NCBI GenBank assembly: GCA_036583965.1
Contig: JAZBQD010000019.1
Coordinates: 22,633,085 to 22,697,084, forward strand
From: Prunella strophiata
Lineage: Eukaryota; Chordata; Aves; Passeriformes; Prunellidae
Direction: 5' to 3'
DNA length: 64,000 nucleotides
A program made the position numbers and the translations under genes. How positions within the stretch are numbered: position 1 is the stretch's first letter; every line of letters starts with the position of its first letter. The notes under the pieces were generated by a model that worked only from the letters and a program-made list of their open reading frames with translations, had not been told where the DNA came from and did no database searches. Positions 49,680 to 61,440 of the stretch are shown in pieces.

Positions 49680-50410
49680 GTCAGAGCAGGATTTTGTGTC
49701 CACTGGGAATTAATGAAGTCAATCGAGTTTTACTTGCCCTCTCATTGGGAGAAAGCAAGAAGGACATGTAAGTGAGCTTTTACACAGCAGCATGGCAGGG
49801 AGAACAAACACACCTTACACGCTTTTCACTGCACTAAAATGGTTCCTAAGAATCAGATTCCTGGGTTAGCGAGTCACAGTGAATATTTGCACCCCAAATA
49901 CCCTTCCCAACAGTGACAGTACGCCAGCATTGCCTCGTGCCCGCCTGAAGAGTCAGCTAGTAGGGATGATAGGTGCCCATCCCAGGAAATGTCAGATTAT
50001 CCTTAACCACCAGAGGGTGCTCCCCATCTCAAAGACAGGCTCAATGTCACAGATGCACCCAGTCAGCCAGAAGAGCCCTGATTTCCAGCAATCGTGGAAC
50101 CCGAGCAAGGTAAAAATTAGAAAATTAATAATAAATAACAATTAACGATTCCGATCCTGTGCCTCGCTTCTGTTTTCCCATCCCTCCCGGCCAGGCAAGC
50201 TAAGGTCCCCCTGTCCCATTTGTCCTCTGTGCCCTGCTCAGTCAGGTGATTTTCCTCACACTGAAGATTAAATCACTTTTATTCATTCCTCCTGGATCGT
50301 GGATCCAGAGCAGGAAATAAACACTTTCTGCTTGGCAGGTCTGTAAGAGTGAGACTCCAGCTTCCTGCCCCGGGCAAGGTTAGGATCACACCCTCTGGTC
50401 AAATGCAGTT
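49680..50410. promoter_or_regulatory. Candidate upstream regulatory region
   Basis: Unique sequence with scattered CpGs and motif-rich segments: GTCAATCGAG, GGTTAGCGAGTCAC, AACAATTAACGATTCCG and GAAGATTAAATCAC. It contains a CTCF-like site at 50007-50020. About 13-14 kb upstream of the ESRRB start. Low certainty. Confidence 0.3.
50007..50020 (+). promoter_or_regulatory. CTCF-like motif
   Basis: CCACCAGAGGGTGC matches the CTCF core (CCASYAGRKGGCRS) at all but one position (T for C after AGAGGG). One such near-match may occur by chance in a region this size, so occupancy is uncertain. Confidence 0.35.
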
Positions 50411-51778
50411 TTTGCAAATGAAGGCCTGACCTTACCCCTGCACTGCCACAAATGTGTGAGGGGCACTAGTTCTTATGTTAGGTCCATTTACCCCACTCTG
50501 TACTAAGCTAGTTTTCCAGAGAGCAGAGTGCCTGTTGTGCAGGAATGCTTCAGGATGGTGTTTTAAAACATCAGCTTGGGGGCACTAGCACTGCCTAACT
50601 CTATCAATAAGATACCTGTAGGCAAAGACTGTTTACTTTGGTAATGCAGTGACCTGCAGGCTCCCTCCTTCTCTCACTGAAGGGAAGCAGAGGTGTGTGA
50701 CTGGGGCTGTGCATTCATGAGCTGTGCACCTGGCAAAACACCACCCTGTGCCTCAGCTTCCTGCTTGCACAGGTTAGAAGTAATACCCAAGAGCTTGCAT
50801 CATACGTGGAGAACAGAGCAGTGAGGATGAAATCATAATGGTTATATTCCACCCTGAGATTCAGAAGAGAGCTTAAAGCATGCCAAGTAAGATCAGACAC
50901 CTATGCAAAACAGACTAGCTCTGCTGACATGTCTGGCATAACATCTGTTTGTCCTAGCCCCAGCTTACTTTGATAGTCCAGGTCTGTATATCCCACGGGG
51001 AAACCAGCTCTCATTGATGGCTCCCACCCAGCACATGTGCTGCCTCTTGCTGTCTGACCCCTACAAGAACAGATTGTTATATTTTTTAAATTGTTCTTTG
51101 CTCTCCTTTTGCCACTAATGCCAGGCCCTGCCTAAGGGGATTTTTTGTGAGAGTTCCTGCACTTGGGTACCCTGGCATCCCTTTTTTGTGTGTTGTCTTT
51201 AAACCACACAGTACATTTATCTGATTCAAACTGTTAAAACTGAGCAGTTAAGCCACTGAAAATGACACTCATTCAGTCTCTTACACAGGTTAAAATATGT
51301 TTGATAGGTTTGGCTTACTTGATTTCCTGAATGAACCATTATCTGTAGCACATGTGGGAACCAGTGTTTTCCAAGTCATAAACCAGCCAACAGCAATACT
51401 AGTCATCCTTGAGAGAAGCATCACATCCTACAGCCTAAATAGGCCAACAAATTATTCTTTGAGTATTTGAGATAGTTAATAAGGGAGAAAAAGGGGGAAA
51501 TAGAAGAGAAAAAAGATTTTATGGCACACTTCTTAGACATCTTAGATACCTGCAACAGACAACTCTAATCCTTACAAACAAAATGTCAGGGATACATGAC
51601 AAAGGTCTACTTCCTCTACCATTCATAGCCTTCTCTCTTCAAATTATAGCAAATATCAGACATGGCATGGAAAGGTTAACCAGCATTAGGTTTGTACACT
51701 GATCATCCCAACACCATTAACCATTTACTTCTCAACTTGATAGAGTTTAACACTTCTGCATTACAGTCACTACATACT
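50411..51778. other. Upstream intergenic background
   Basis: Unique sequence; nothing coding or repetitive recognised. Confidence 0.55.
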
Positions 51779-52092
51779 TCAAAGAATCAAAGAAGGGTGT
51801 GGGTTGGAAAGGACCTTGAAGACCACTTAATTGTAACCCCCTGCCATGGACAGGGACACTTTCCATTAGACCAGGTTGCTTCAAGCCCTATCCAGTCTGA
51901 ATACTTCCAAGAATGAGGCAGCCACAGCTTCTCTGGGCAACCTGTTCCTGTTCTTTACTGTTTCTCACAGTAAAGAATTTCTTCCTAAAATGTAATGTAA
52001 ATCTACCCTCTTTCACTTTGAAGCCATTTCCCTTTGTCTTATTGCTACATACCTTTGTAAAATGTCCCTCTTATATTTGTTCCTAAACAAGC
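51779..52092 (-). mobile_element. CR1 LINE, truncated 3' end, antisense
   Basis: This is the reverse complement of a CR1 3' region: a degenerate octamer tail (AGAATCAAAGAAGG) is followed by GGGTTGGAAAGGACCTTGAA, CCCCTGCCATGGACAGGGAC, GACCAGGTTGCTTCAAGCCC, CTCTGGGCAACCTGTTCC and AAGAATTTCTTCCTAAAATG. It is 5'-truncated at about 52092 and opposite in orientation to the copy at 24.8-25.0 kb. It is non-coding and diverged, so probably an old insertion. Confidence 0.92.
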
Positions 52093-55000
52093 ACATAAGT
52101 AGTCATCAAAATTGTGGTAATTTAAAATTATGTACCTTGAATGTTATATTTCTGCATACTTTCAGTAATTCCTTAAGCTTTGCCATTCTTCCTGCACATG
52201 TTACAGCAAAGACTTCTAAAGTAATTTCCTAGCCCTAGTGACATTGTCCTCTTCCATATTGCTGCTGGGGAACTTAGTGTTTTAATTACTGTTAGTAGGC
52301 CTGTAAGGTCTCAAATATCCCAAATTCCTTCACTGTTAAGAACAAGAGCATCTGGGTGTCAAGTTTTGCTCATGATGGCAAATTACAGAGTCAGATCTGC
52401 CTTCCTCAGTCACACAAATCTGCACCTCAGTGGAGATTACAACATGTGGAATACATAATATAGAAACGAGCAGGTTTTGACTACCTGCATTTAATTGATC
52501 TGCAACGACATGAAATGGCAGCACTTAATCAAATGGAGAGGCTGGGACAAAACAATCTTAAACTCATAGATCTGCAAAACTCAACAGGACTCATTAAACA
52601 AAGACAAAAACTATGTGTTAAATAGAGCATACTACAAGATGAAGTCAAGAGTTAGGAAAAACCACAACTGTGTTTACTTGCTGAAAAATACTCTTAACCC
52701 TCATGTACATATGTATTATTTTAGAGTCCATAATTACAGGATCGTATTTTTTTCACAGTACCTCATCTCAGAAGGGATTTTTCCTATGTAATGAGCAGCT
52801 GCTTGAGATGCTGGTTTCTGCTTATTGTTCAGGGTGTGGCCCCAGGCCTTATTTACTGCACATTATTCAAACCTGGCTCTAGAGATTTATTAGTTTCCTT
52901 ATGTGTTTTTCTATGGGTTTGTCATTACACTGTCCAAGAGTTTCACTACCCCAAGATCATTTATTTCCACATACCTCTATGAGAGGAGAGGGTATTTTTA
53001 TTCCCACTTCATGGATTAATGACTGAACATGGTGTTAAAACATATCTGCTAATTCTGGATGCCTACTCCAAGACACCAACAGCCTGACTGGTCTGTGCTT
53101 GTATAGCACCTTGGATTTAGTGGACTCTCATTCAGTTAATTTGCAGCTTTAAGCACTCAGTGTTCCTGTAAAGGAGGCCCTTTGGGACCAAAAGGTCCCC
53201 TATAAAATAAGGAACACACAATTAAACAACCCCTGGCCATAGCAGCTGCTTCAAAAACCCCAACAACTATTTTATAGAAATGGTCACATACAGAAAAGAA
53301 GTCAACTGTCAGGTCAGAATTTCACTGCCTCAGCTGTAAAAGCTTCCCTTTCTCTCCTGCAGTCCCTTGTCTCACTCAATACACACCTGACAAATGAGGC
53401 AGGGGTCCTACAGATGGTGTCTTTCACTGTGTAACTCTGATTTACCTCAGAGCAGGTCCATCACATGCAGTGAATGAGGCAGGGGTCCTGCAAAGGAAAC
53501 AGCACACAGTGACGTAGCTAAAACACGAGTTGGATAAGACACACAGTCAGCTAGACAGAAGTGCTTGAAGAGGATAACTGGTCTTTTTCCATCATCCAGT
53601 TTTTGCATTAGTACCAGTTTGAAATGCCATTTTTAGAGTTTGTTGTTACTTTTACAGCAAAGAAATTCTGTCAGGAAGCATCACAATGACACTTTTGTGG
53701 ATTGTCAGAAGGGATGAATCCTTCACGTGGGCCACTACAACCAAGGTAACAGAGAAACAGGCTGCAAAGGTAGCTTATCCTCCTTTGTGAAAACTGTCAT
53801 GTGGAGCATGAAACACTGATTGAATTTCAGACCCTGGTGACAGCTGAGAAGTCATGATGCAGAGGCTCCTCCAACCATTTAATCCAAGTCATGCCTCTCT
53901 CCTCTCTAGCCCAGCCTACTTTCTTCTCTTCACTGTCTCTGCTTTCCCACACTAACCCTTTCCTTTGCCCTCATCTCACCCCTCCAAACACAATATCCCC
54001 CCACACTCCACAGCCTTAGCCTCTTGTTCACCAACTGCTTATAACTATTTGCTTCCCCTCCTTCCTTTTTGCCCAGCCCTACTTGCCCTGTCTTTCCATT
54101 CCTGTTTGGTGGCCCCAGTTACTGTCACTAGCTGATTTAAAGCTTAGCAAAGAAGAATCTTCTTGATTTGTTTATAAATGGAAGGAAGGCATAATTCAGG
54201 ACTTTTTCTTTAAAATATAAAAATTGCTGGTTTGGATAAAATATTCCACAAACAGTGGAAAATGGCAGTGTTATGATCAACTGAAATGAAACCCCACTGG
54301 ATGCACCAGTAAAGCAAAAAGATGGTGCTACTAGTCTGTCTGTTGTACGAAGCAGTGGAAACGAAGATAAAAACTAAGGAAGTTGGTTAAGCTAGAAGGA
54401 GTGCTGCTGCCATCTCTTTTTGAAGACTTACCATGGTTGGGTATATTAGCATTTGGATGACAGGCCTTTGAAGGAATGTGGAGCACTTGTACTCCTTTGT
54501 AAAATACCCTGGCACCTTATAGATGCTAATTCTTATTTGATCTAGGCACCTGCACATATCTCAAGCTTGCATCAGCTGGACATACATGTCTTAACATCTC
54601 ACAGTCACAAAAAAGAGGGCTAGGACCAGGTCAGGTGTGAGGTGCATCCTTCCATCCCAATGGATAATGCTATGACAGCATTATTTTTTCAAAACAGGCT
54701 GGAAAAATATCTGTCAACAATTTTAGCCCATCTCAGACAGTCAGTTCTAATGCTTCTGTATCAGTACCAGTTTGTGACATCAAACTGAAATCTCCCACAT
54801 TGCAATCAAAGCCCATTTACTTCCAGTTCTGTCAACATCAGTCATAGCAAATGGCTTTAATCACTTCCTCTTGGACAAAGCCTCTTACTATTTGAAGATG
54901 CATTCCCCAGATCTTGCCTAACATCTAGATTTCCAAGACAGAAATACTAACCTGTCTAACAGAAACAAATTAGCACTTCAGTCCCTTTAACTTAATTCCT

Positions 55001-55268
55001 GGGCATCCAATTTTATCACTTGGAAGGCCAGAGAGTTTACAGGAACATCCAGAACAAGGCACAAGGTTGCAACTTGCCTGCTGGCTTGTAATAGACAAAC
55101 TAAATTTTCCTCTCACTTCCAGGGAAACTCACTGTTTAAAAAAACAAAAAAGGGAGGGGGGTGGGGAATGTGAGAGTGTTAGCCCTTCACTACAGCAAAT
55201 CTCCCACCTGGATTCAATTTCTCACACATTCTCAAAATCTTAATCTGGAATTTTGGGAAACTTGAGAA
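52093..55268. other. Upstream intergenic background
   Basis: Holds the 17-bp direct repeat pair (53393-53489) and an isolated TATAAAATA at 53201-53209 with no supporting promoter context. No gene seen. Confidence 0.55.
53393..53489 (+). repeat. 17-bp direct repeat pair, 80-bp offset
   Basis: AATGAGGCAGGGGTCCT is identical at 53393-53409 and 53473-53489. The sequence between is unique. Confidence 0.8.
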
Positions 55269-55294
55269 GATATATTTGATTAATCAAATATATC
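55269..55294. repeat. Perfect 26-bp palindrome
   Basis: Left arm GATATATTTGATT (55269-55281) and right arm AATCAAATATATC (55282-55294) are perfect reverse complements with no spacer. The centre, TTGATTAATCAA, also contains paired TAAT/ATTA homeodomain half-sites. Confidence 0.85.
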
Positions 55295-55714
55295 ATGTAT
55301 TACATTCTCTATGTAGAACAGCAGAATTTCTTAGCAGTCGTTGATGAGGCTGAGAGCTGTTCCTGTGTCCTTACATCCAATGCTGTGCTTTGAGTGCAAA
55401 CCAGACAGATTTAATATAACACAGGTCCCTGGAAACTGGAAGTCCACATCCTTGGTGCACGTAGGTATGAGTGTACACAATGGCCAGAACTGTGACCAGA
55501 AATGTCATAAACTTAAAAATGTGGATTTAACATTAATTAGATAACACAGGTTTGCCTCTAGTGTTACAAACCGGGAGCTCCCAGGGAAGGCAGGAGCCAT
55601 TCCATGAAGACAGGAAGCAGAGGACCCTTCTCTGCCATAGGTGTTGGGATGGGGGAAGGTGAGCTGCAGCTCAAAGGCACAGGCAGTGGCTCTGTACTGT
55701 GTGTTTGCACAACT

Positions 55715-55870
55715 GCTTGGGAGCACATCGCTGGGTGATGTTATTCACAGGCCTTGGCCGACAGTAAATAAGACGCTGGAGCTTGATTCATGAGGGGTGA
55801 CAGGAAATCTATAATGTGTGGGCTCTATAATCTGCTCGCTACTGCGTAGCAAAATGAAAGAACAACAGTC
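55715..55870. promoter_or_regulatory. Candidate conserved non-coding element (upstream)
   Basis: Unique sequence with ACATCGCTGGGTG, GGCCGACAGTAAATAAGACGC (forkhead-like TAAATA), TTGATTCATGAGG and CTCGCTACTGCG. CpG retention in an otherwise CpG-poor area is the evidence. Confidence 0.35.
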
Positions 55871-56929
55871 CAATTACCAAGCCCTTGCTGATCCCAAGCA
55901 CATCCTCCAGATCTTGTTCTGCTCCCCAGAGCAGTGGGAGTTTATTGGCAACAATGGAAACCAAGCTCTGGCACATGCCATCTTCCATTTTGGGATGGCA
56001 ACAGTATTTTGGAAGCATCAGACTGCCTTACAGTGGATAAAAATGCAGCCAAGACTGTGGCATGATCTTCAGAGAAATTTTCTGCTGAGTTTAGCTCACC
56101 ATAGGACTGTTCTCATGGACACCAATTGCTGCACTGCACTCCAGGCACTGTCTGTCCCAAGGGGCTGGCTGAGCCAGGGAGCAGTGATCTACCCAGCCTC
56201 TCGTTCCTTGGGGGGCTGTGAACACCATTCCCTGTCATAACACAAAACAATCAAAATGCAGCTCCATGAAACTGAGAACAGGGCTATGTTCCAGCAGGAC
56301 ACAGCAGCTGGGATACAAATGATGACCAAAAAACACCTTAAGGGGAAGAAGATGGGAGGGGTATGTGTATTCTGGGGCCAAACAGAAGAGGATTGGCTGA
56401 AGCTAGTATTCATACCAGGTGCAGAACTGTCCCAAAAGACAGCAGGGATGAAGGTCATGTCAGAAGCAGCCACAGTGCAGACTGCACTCATACCACCAGT
56501 GCTGAAGACACATGGAAAGATGGAAGAAGGTTTCTTTCAGACAAAACAGCCATGGTGGTAGTGGGAGGGCTGACAGTTCCAGACAGAAGGAGAAGAAAAT
56601 AATTTTGATTCCAGTGCCAGAAAATCCACAGGGAAGCCCAAGGCTGGGAAGTCTCAGGACCACTCAAGTGAGGATCCTGGTATCTTAGAAGTACCAGTTC
56701 TCTCATTTTTCTCTAACCAAATGTATGTTTCATTCCTTGGGTCTCTGGCCCTTAACACCTTTCAGATTTATCTTCTGCCCTCTAGGAAAGGGGCAAGGGG
56801 AACCTTTCCCACTCTGGCAACAGGTAAACAGCATGTCAGGGTGGGGAGAGCAGAACAATTTCCACTCGATCCCTAGCAAAGGCCTTCTTTGCTGAGTACT
56901 CACTCTGGGGACTGCCGTCCTTTCCCCGC
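55871..56929. other. Upstream intergenic background
   Basis: An open frame of 140 codons (55818-56240, plus) begins with GTG and resembles no protein I know; opposite-strand frames also occur. Treated as chance. Confidence 0.5.
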
Positions 56930-57440
56930 TTCCCCCTGCAACAATCTGCTGCCACCTCCCCTCCCTTGTTATCTGTCAGTAAACAGTAATTAAAGAAGTG
57001 GCCTGCTTGATAAAGCTCCCGCCTGCCCTCACACGGTGCTGCCCTCTCGGACGTGTCTAATTAAAATCCTGATGAGAAGATGAAGAAATCCCAGCAGCTG
57101 GGAGTCTGCTGACTCTCTCTGCGCTCGGCCTCTTCATTACTGACGAGGAGGCAAAGAGATAGAAAGGACCCCGGGAAATGCTCCGGCAGAGCAATCGATA
57201 GAGCCTTTTGTGGAGCCTGATGGTCCGCTCAGGACTGCTTTTTGAACTGTGTGGTAATGAGGACGCTGGAGCGTGGCTCCCTGCATGGGGCTGATGGGGC
57301 CGGACCTAGTCCTGCAGGCACCGCCGCTCCCAGGAACGCGCCCATGGCCCCCACAGCTTGGCAGCCACCCGCACCACACAGAGAATCCACACTCTCGTAA
57401 TAGCTGGGGCACTTGCTGCCCCCCACCAAGCCCGGAATCA
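56930..57440. promoter_or_regulatory. Candidate conserved upstream element or alternative 5' exon region
   Basis: The most CpG-rich stretch outside the main island, about 20 kb upstream of exon 1. It contains TTATCTG (GATA), GTAAACA (56979-56985) beside TAATTA (56987-56992), a second TAATTA (57058-57063), and CpG-bearing text such as TCTCGGACGTG, GCGCTCGGCC and GACGAGGAGG. Open frames exist on both strands but none resembles a known protein. Alternatives: an upstream enhancer or a non-coding alternative first exon. Confidence 0.42.
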
Positions 57441-58899
57441 TTGCTTGTAGTGCCAGAGCCCTGTCAAACCTCTAAGCACTCCATCAGTTCTATGCAAACA
57501 CGGAGCGTGCATCGCTGTGCATACAACTGCAAAATCCAAAAACCTTCTCTGAGTGAAACCAACACCACACACAATGTGCACACCAGTGGGTTTACATGTC
57601 TGCTTATACATGAGAGCGCTGTGTTTTCACTACTGTCCCAGGATTTTGTGCTAGAGGGAAAATGTTGGTGTGCACAAAATGAAACAGCAAAGGTTTACAC
57701 ACGTGCACAGCAATACTGTCATTGTGAATCACTATAACTATATTTAGACACACTTCACTTCATGCAAATACATCCACTACATGGTTTTATTCATGTGGGA
57801 GTTTTTTAATGTGAGATCAGCTTTACCTGGAAACGAAGCCCATTTCCACTGTCCGATGCATGTTTATCTCAAACACCAGAGATTTCCTTGCTCTTCGTTT
57901 CAAGATGAAAGGAATAGTAAAAAGGTGGAAGCAGATCTATAATTTTTAAAGTTTGAAAGCACACGTCAGGCACCTGCCTCCATGTCCCTTCTGAGACAGC
58001 AGCAAGCCCAGGAGGTACAGCACCTTGGGAACCAAGATCATCATGTGCAAGAGTGGGAGTGCATACATGGCTGCAAGTACAAGTGCATGAAGGACATGCA
58101 CATTCCACATGTGAAATCAATTAAAGAGTGAGCTTTATTCTGAGTTCACACCTCTTGCTTCACAAACCACTACTGTTCATGCAATCAGCAACAGGCCAGC
58201 AATAGTTGGTTCCCTTTTCAGAGTCCCATCTAAGTCCTTGTATGCAGTTTGTTCAACAGACTCAGTCACTTTCTTTCCCATTCCCTCAACTGTAATTACT
58301 TTTACAGACCACATGTACTGGGAAAAAAAAAAAAATAAAAGAGAGAGAAAAAAAAAAAAAGAAAAAGAAAAAGAAAGCTTGAGAAAAATATATATCATGA
58401 AAGTCTCATGAAGTAAAAAAAATATTTATTTCTGTTACAATTGCCATAATCTCTCCCCACTGTCCTCCTTGTCATGCCAGGTTCAAGGAAAAGGAACAAA
58501 TCACGCCTGGACTGGTTTACCACCGAGTTAAACTTGCCAAAAAAACTGAAACCATCTCAAAACAAATAGTCAGTAGCAAAACACAATCAGCATCAGCACA
58601 AAGTGACCAGGCAAATACAGAAGCAGTGGAGTCAATGTTGAAAGCTCAGAAATGCTATTACAAAGGGGTTTTGGGGAGTCCACTGGAAAAGATGAACAAA
58701 GAGGAGCAGCAGATGAGAGGTCCCATGGCAATGGTGACAGAGGCACTGTCACTGGGAAGTTCACAGCTTCTCTTGGCCCTCAGCCTCCCCTGGCAAGAGA
58801 TGCTGTTGTGCAGATGAAGGCAGCAGCCTGGATGCACAGAGCTCAGCAGCAATCCCTGCCTGTCCCACTACCTGTACTTGATGGAATGACACATTGCTG
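57441..58899. other. Upstream intergenic background
   Basis: Holds the A/GA-rich tract at 58321-58376. No gene recognised. Confidence 0.55.
58321..58376 (+). repeat. A-rich/GA low-complexity tract
   Basis: Two A-runs separated by TAAAAGAGAGAG and followed by GAAAAA units: low-complexity, nearly all purine. Confidence 0.9.
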
Positions 58900-59130
58900 C
58901 AGCAGCTAATAAATAGAAGTAATTTGATTAGCTTTCCCTAACTAGCGATAAGATCCTGACAAACCCTTTTTAATGCGTTTCTGGAGCAGGATGAAATTGT
59001 TTCATTTGGCGAGCAGGGCCCCACGGGAGTTGCCTCCAAGCTCCTTTAGTGAGAGGTAAAAATATGCCAATCATTAATGAGGGGAGAATTACGGAGACTT
59101 TAATGCAATCAGAAAAGAGGAGCCCTGAGG
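58900..59130. promoter_or_regulatory. Candidate conserved non-coding element (upstream)
   Basis: Unique and homeodomain-motif-rich: TTTGATTAGC, CTAGCGATAAG, CCAATCATTAATGAGG, ACTTTAATGCAATC, with CpGs at AATGCGTTTC, GGCGAGCAG, CCACGGGAG and TACGGAGAC. This is typical of deeply conserved developmental enhancers; conservation is untested here. Confidence 0.42.
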
Positions 59131-59211
59131 CAGCTGGGGAATAAAACCTGCCCTTAAATCAGAGGCAGGCAGCCAGAGCATGGAAATAAAGGCATACACA
59201 AGCATGTACAT

Positions 59212-59239
59212 GCACACACACACCTACCACACACACACA
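59212..59239 (+). repeat. Interrupted CA dinucleotide microsatellite
   Basis: CA repeats interrupted by CCTAC in the middle. Confidence 0.85.
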
Positions 59240-61324
59240 GACCTTGCAGAGCTGCTGTAAATACACTGGGAGTTTTGCCTGGGCAACAAACACCTACCTC
59301 AGCAAATGGTATCCATCTTCCCTCCAAAAGATTTTTGAAATCACAGTAAACTATACCCATTTGGCAGCCCCCGTCCCTCTGCCAGGAGGGGACCATTGCC
59401 CAAGAGAATTGCAGGTTTAAACATTTTAAAAGCCAGAGCCTTTTGTGAAGGAGGCATATTAGCTGCTTGGGTGTCATGCAGCAGCAGTGAGGCAGCTGTG
59501 CCAAGTGGAAAGGTGCCTCTGTCAGAGCCAGACTTGCTGCATGAACACAACATGTATAAACTGCTCACTGTCCTGCACTCATGCCAGAGGCAACATCTAC
59601 TACATGGTGAAAGGCACCTCCTCCCATCCCCTCTCCACTCCCTCCTCAACCACTTCAGTGAATTCCCTCCCTCGTGCACAAATCATGTAACATTTATTCC
59701 TTAGTGAAACACAAGTTTAAAGCTGCTGGCATTTTCTCTGGCACTGTGGCAGGCCCTGGTGGCCTGGCTGGTCTGTATTTTGCAGGGGTGTGTGTGTTCT
59801 TTCAGAAATTCCTCCTATGAAAGAAAGCATTCCATCTTTCTGCAGTGATTCTCTAACCCTTGCTTGTATAACACAGATGGCTGCATCAGCACAGACCATC
59901 CCAGAGAATGCTAGCTCTCAGTTTAATGGCATAAAAAGCAAGACAGGAGTTTTCCCATGTCTCCTTCAGATTCATCTTGTTTACTTGAAAATAATGAGCA
60001 AGAGTACTGGGATATCAAACATCAGGCATCTTTTCTCTGCCAGATACCCAAAACATGATGCTACAAAGGCTGGGCATGCAGTACTTCAGCCCTTTTCCTC
60101 AGTTTGGACTAGCACTAACATACAGAGAAGCAGCTGAATGGCTGCTGAAGACTCTAAGAGGAAAATCAGTTCTAATTTCTGGCTTTCATATACACTTGAA
60201 GGGATGTGAAACAACTGTTTTTTCCTCCCATAACTCCTGCACTGTAGTGAGAGTGTGGCACCCCTGCCTTCTGCTAGGTGGAATGACTGTTCTGCTTAGC
60301 ATGCACTGAAACAATGCACTCCTGTATTGAGACAGCTAGGCTGCTGCTTCTTCTGCCCCTGAGATGTATCAGACACCTCTGCCACAAAAAGGCTGTGCTT
60401 CTGCACCGTATTCTCACATACACTAGACAGCTGTGGAGCTAAAACAGCGGGGCAAGTGACTACCAGCTGTTTAGCCCTAAAGGCAAAGAAGTTACAAAGT
60501 TACCAAGACAGAGTAAAATATTAAGAACAAGTAAAGAGGGAGCTGTCCTGAGACACAGAGCTTGAAGCTTAGCAGGTAAGTTATGGTATGCAGCTGGCAC
60601 ATCCCCAAACATGTATCAAGCACAGAGCTGCATGTCCCACTGTTAAATGATCACAGAATACTCATCCCCAGAGAAGGAAGCCTGCACATCCCTCAGCAGC
60701 AGCTCCTACTGGCTGCTTGAACCCTATGACGATGGGCTCCCAAAGTAGTATTGCAAAGCTCTCTGTAGCTGAAAGTTTGGAATGAAAAGCATCTCAGAAG
60801 AAAGGAAAACCTCCAGGGTTCTCCCAGATCCTGTGTATCTGAGAGATCAAAGCAACTGTTGGGTATATCGCTCAGCCAGACTGCACGGCCTCAAAAGTCA
60901 AAGAAAACATTTTCCAGAAACACAAACAAGTGAGAAGACCCTATCACAGAAACCATCAAGACTGCAAAAAATAACTAGCAGGAAATTCAGCATGGCTATA
61001 GCACAATGCTGTCTAGCACCTAGAAATTATATTTCTGCCCCTTTTGAGTCAGGGCCAATTTTGGCCCAAAGTTCCAGTTGAATTCAGTGATTTCTTCCAG
61101 TCAAGAGCTTTAGGCTATTCAAGACAATGACTATACCTCTTCCTTGGTTCCACTTCTAGTGGTGATCCACATTTTACTGTCACAGTCCAACCTAGTTTGT
61201 GGTGGCACTCAAGCAAGCAGAGCAGCCTCCTGTGTCCCCTGAGCAGGAGGCAGAGGTCTGAGATGGTGCCACACACTGTGGCTGCACACACAGGCCTGCC
61301 TTGCTGCAAGCAGCTCCTTCTCAT

Positions 61325-61440
61325 TCTGGTTTGTTATGATTAAAAATGCACATCACCCAGCGAGGCCTTGGAGTGGAACTCAGCTGGAAATTGGATCATT
61401 AATATTCCTTCTCATGCCCATTGCCACAATTTCTTACCTC
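61325..61440. promoter_or_regulatory. Possible regulatory element (upstream, weak)
   Basis: Unique sequence with TTATGATTAAAAATGC, CCCAGCGAGG and GGATCATTAATATTCC. Short and with only one CpG; low confidence. Confidence 0.22.

Noticed and set aside
53184..53209. GGGACC/GGTCCC hairpin followed by TATAAAATA
   Set aside because: Looks like a promoter core but has no CpG, initiator or downstream exon support. Isolated TATA-like words are common in AT-rich DNA.
55818..56240. 140-codon plus-strand open frame
   Set aside because: Starts with GTG, has no recognisable domain or splice context, and overlaps a non-coding element. Fits chance.
41563..56457. ERR-type half-sites TTAAGGTCA (minus strand, near 41570) and TGAAGGTCA (56449-56457)
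   Set aside because: About two matches to TNAAGGTCA are expected by chance in 64 kb of both strands; neither lies in a convincing element.
57273..57737. 154-codon plus-strand open frame
   Set aside because: Lies in a GC-richer patch with open frames on both strands; no recognisable similarity.
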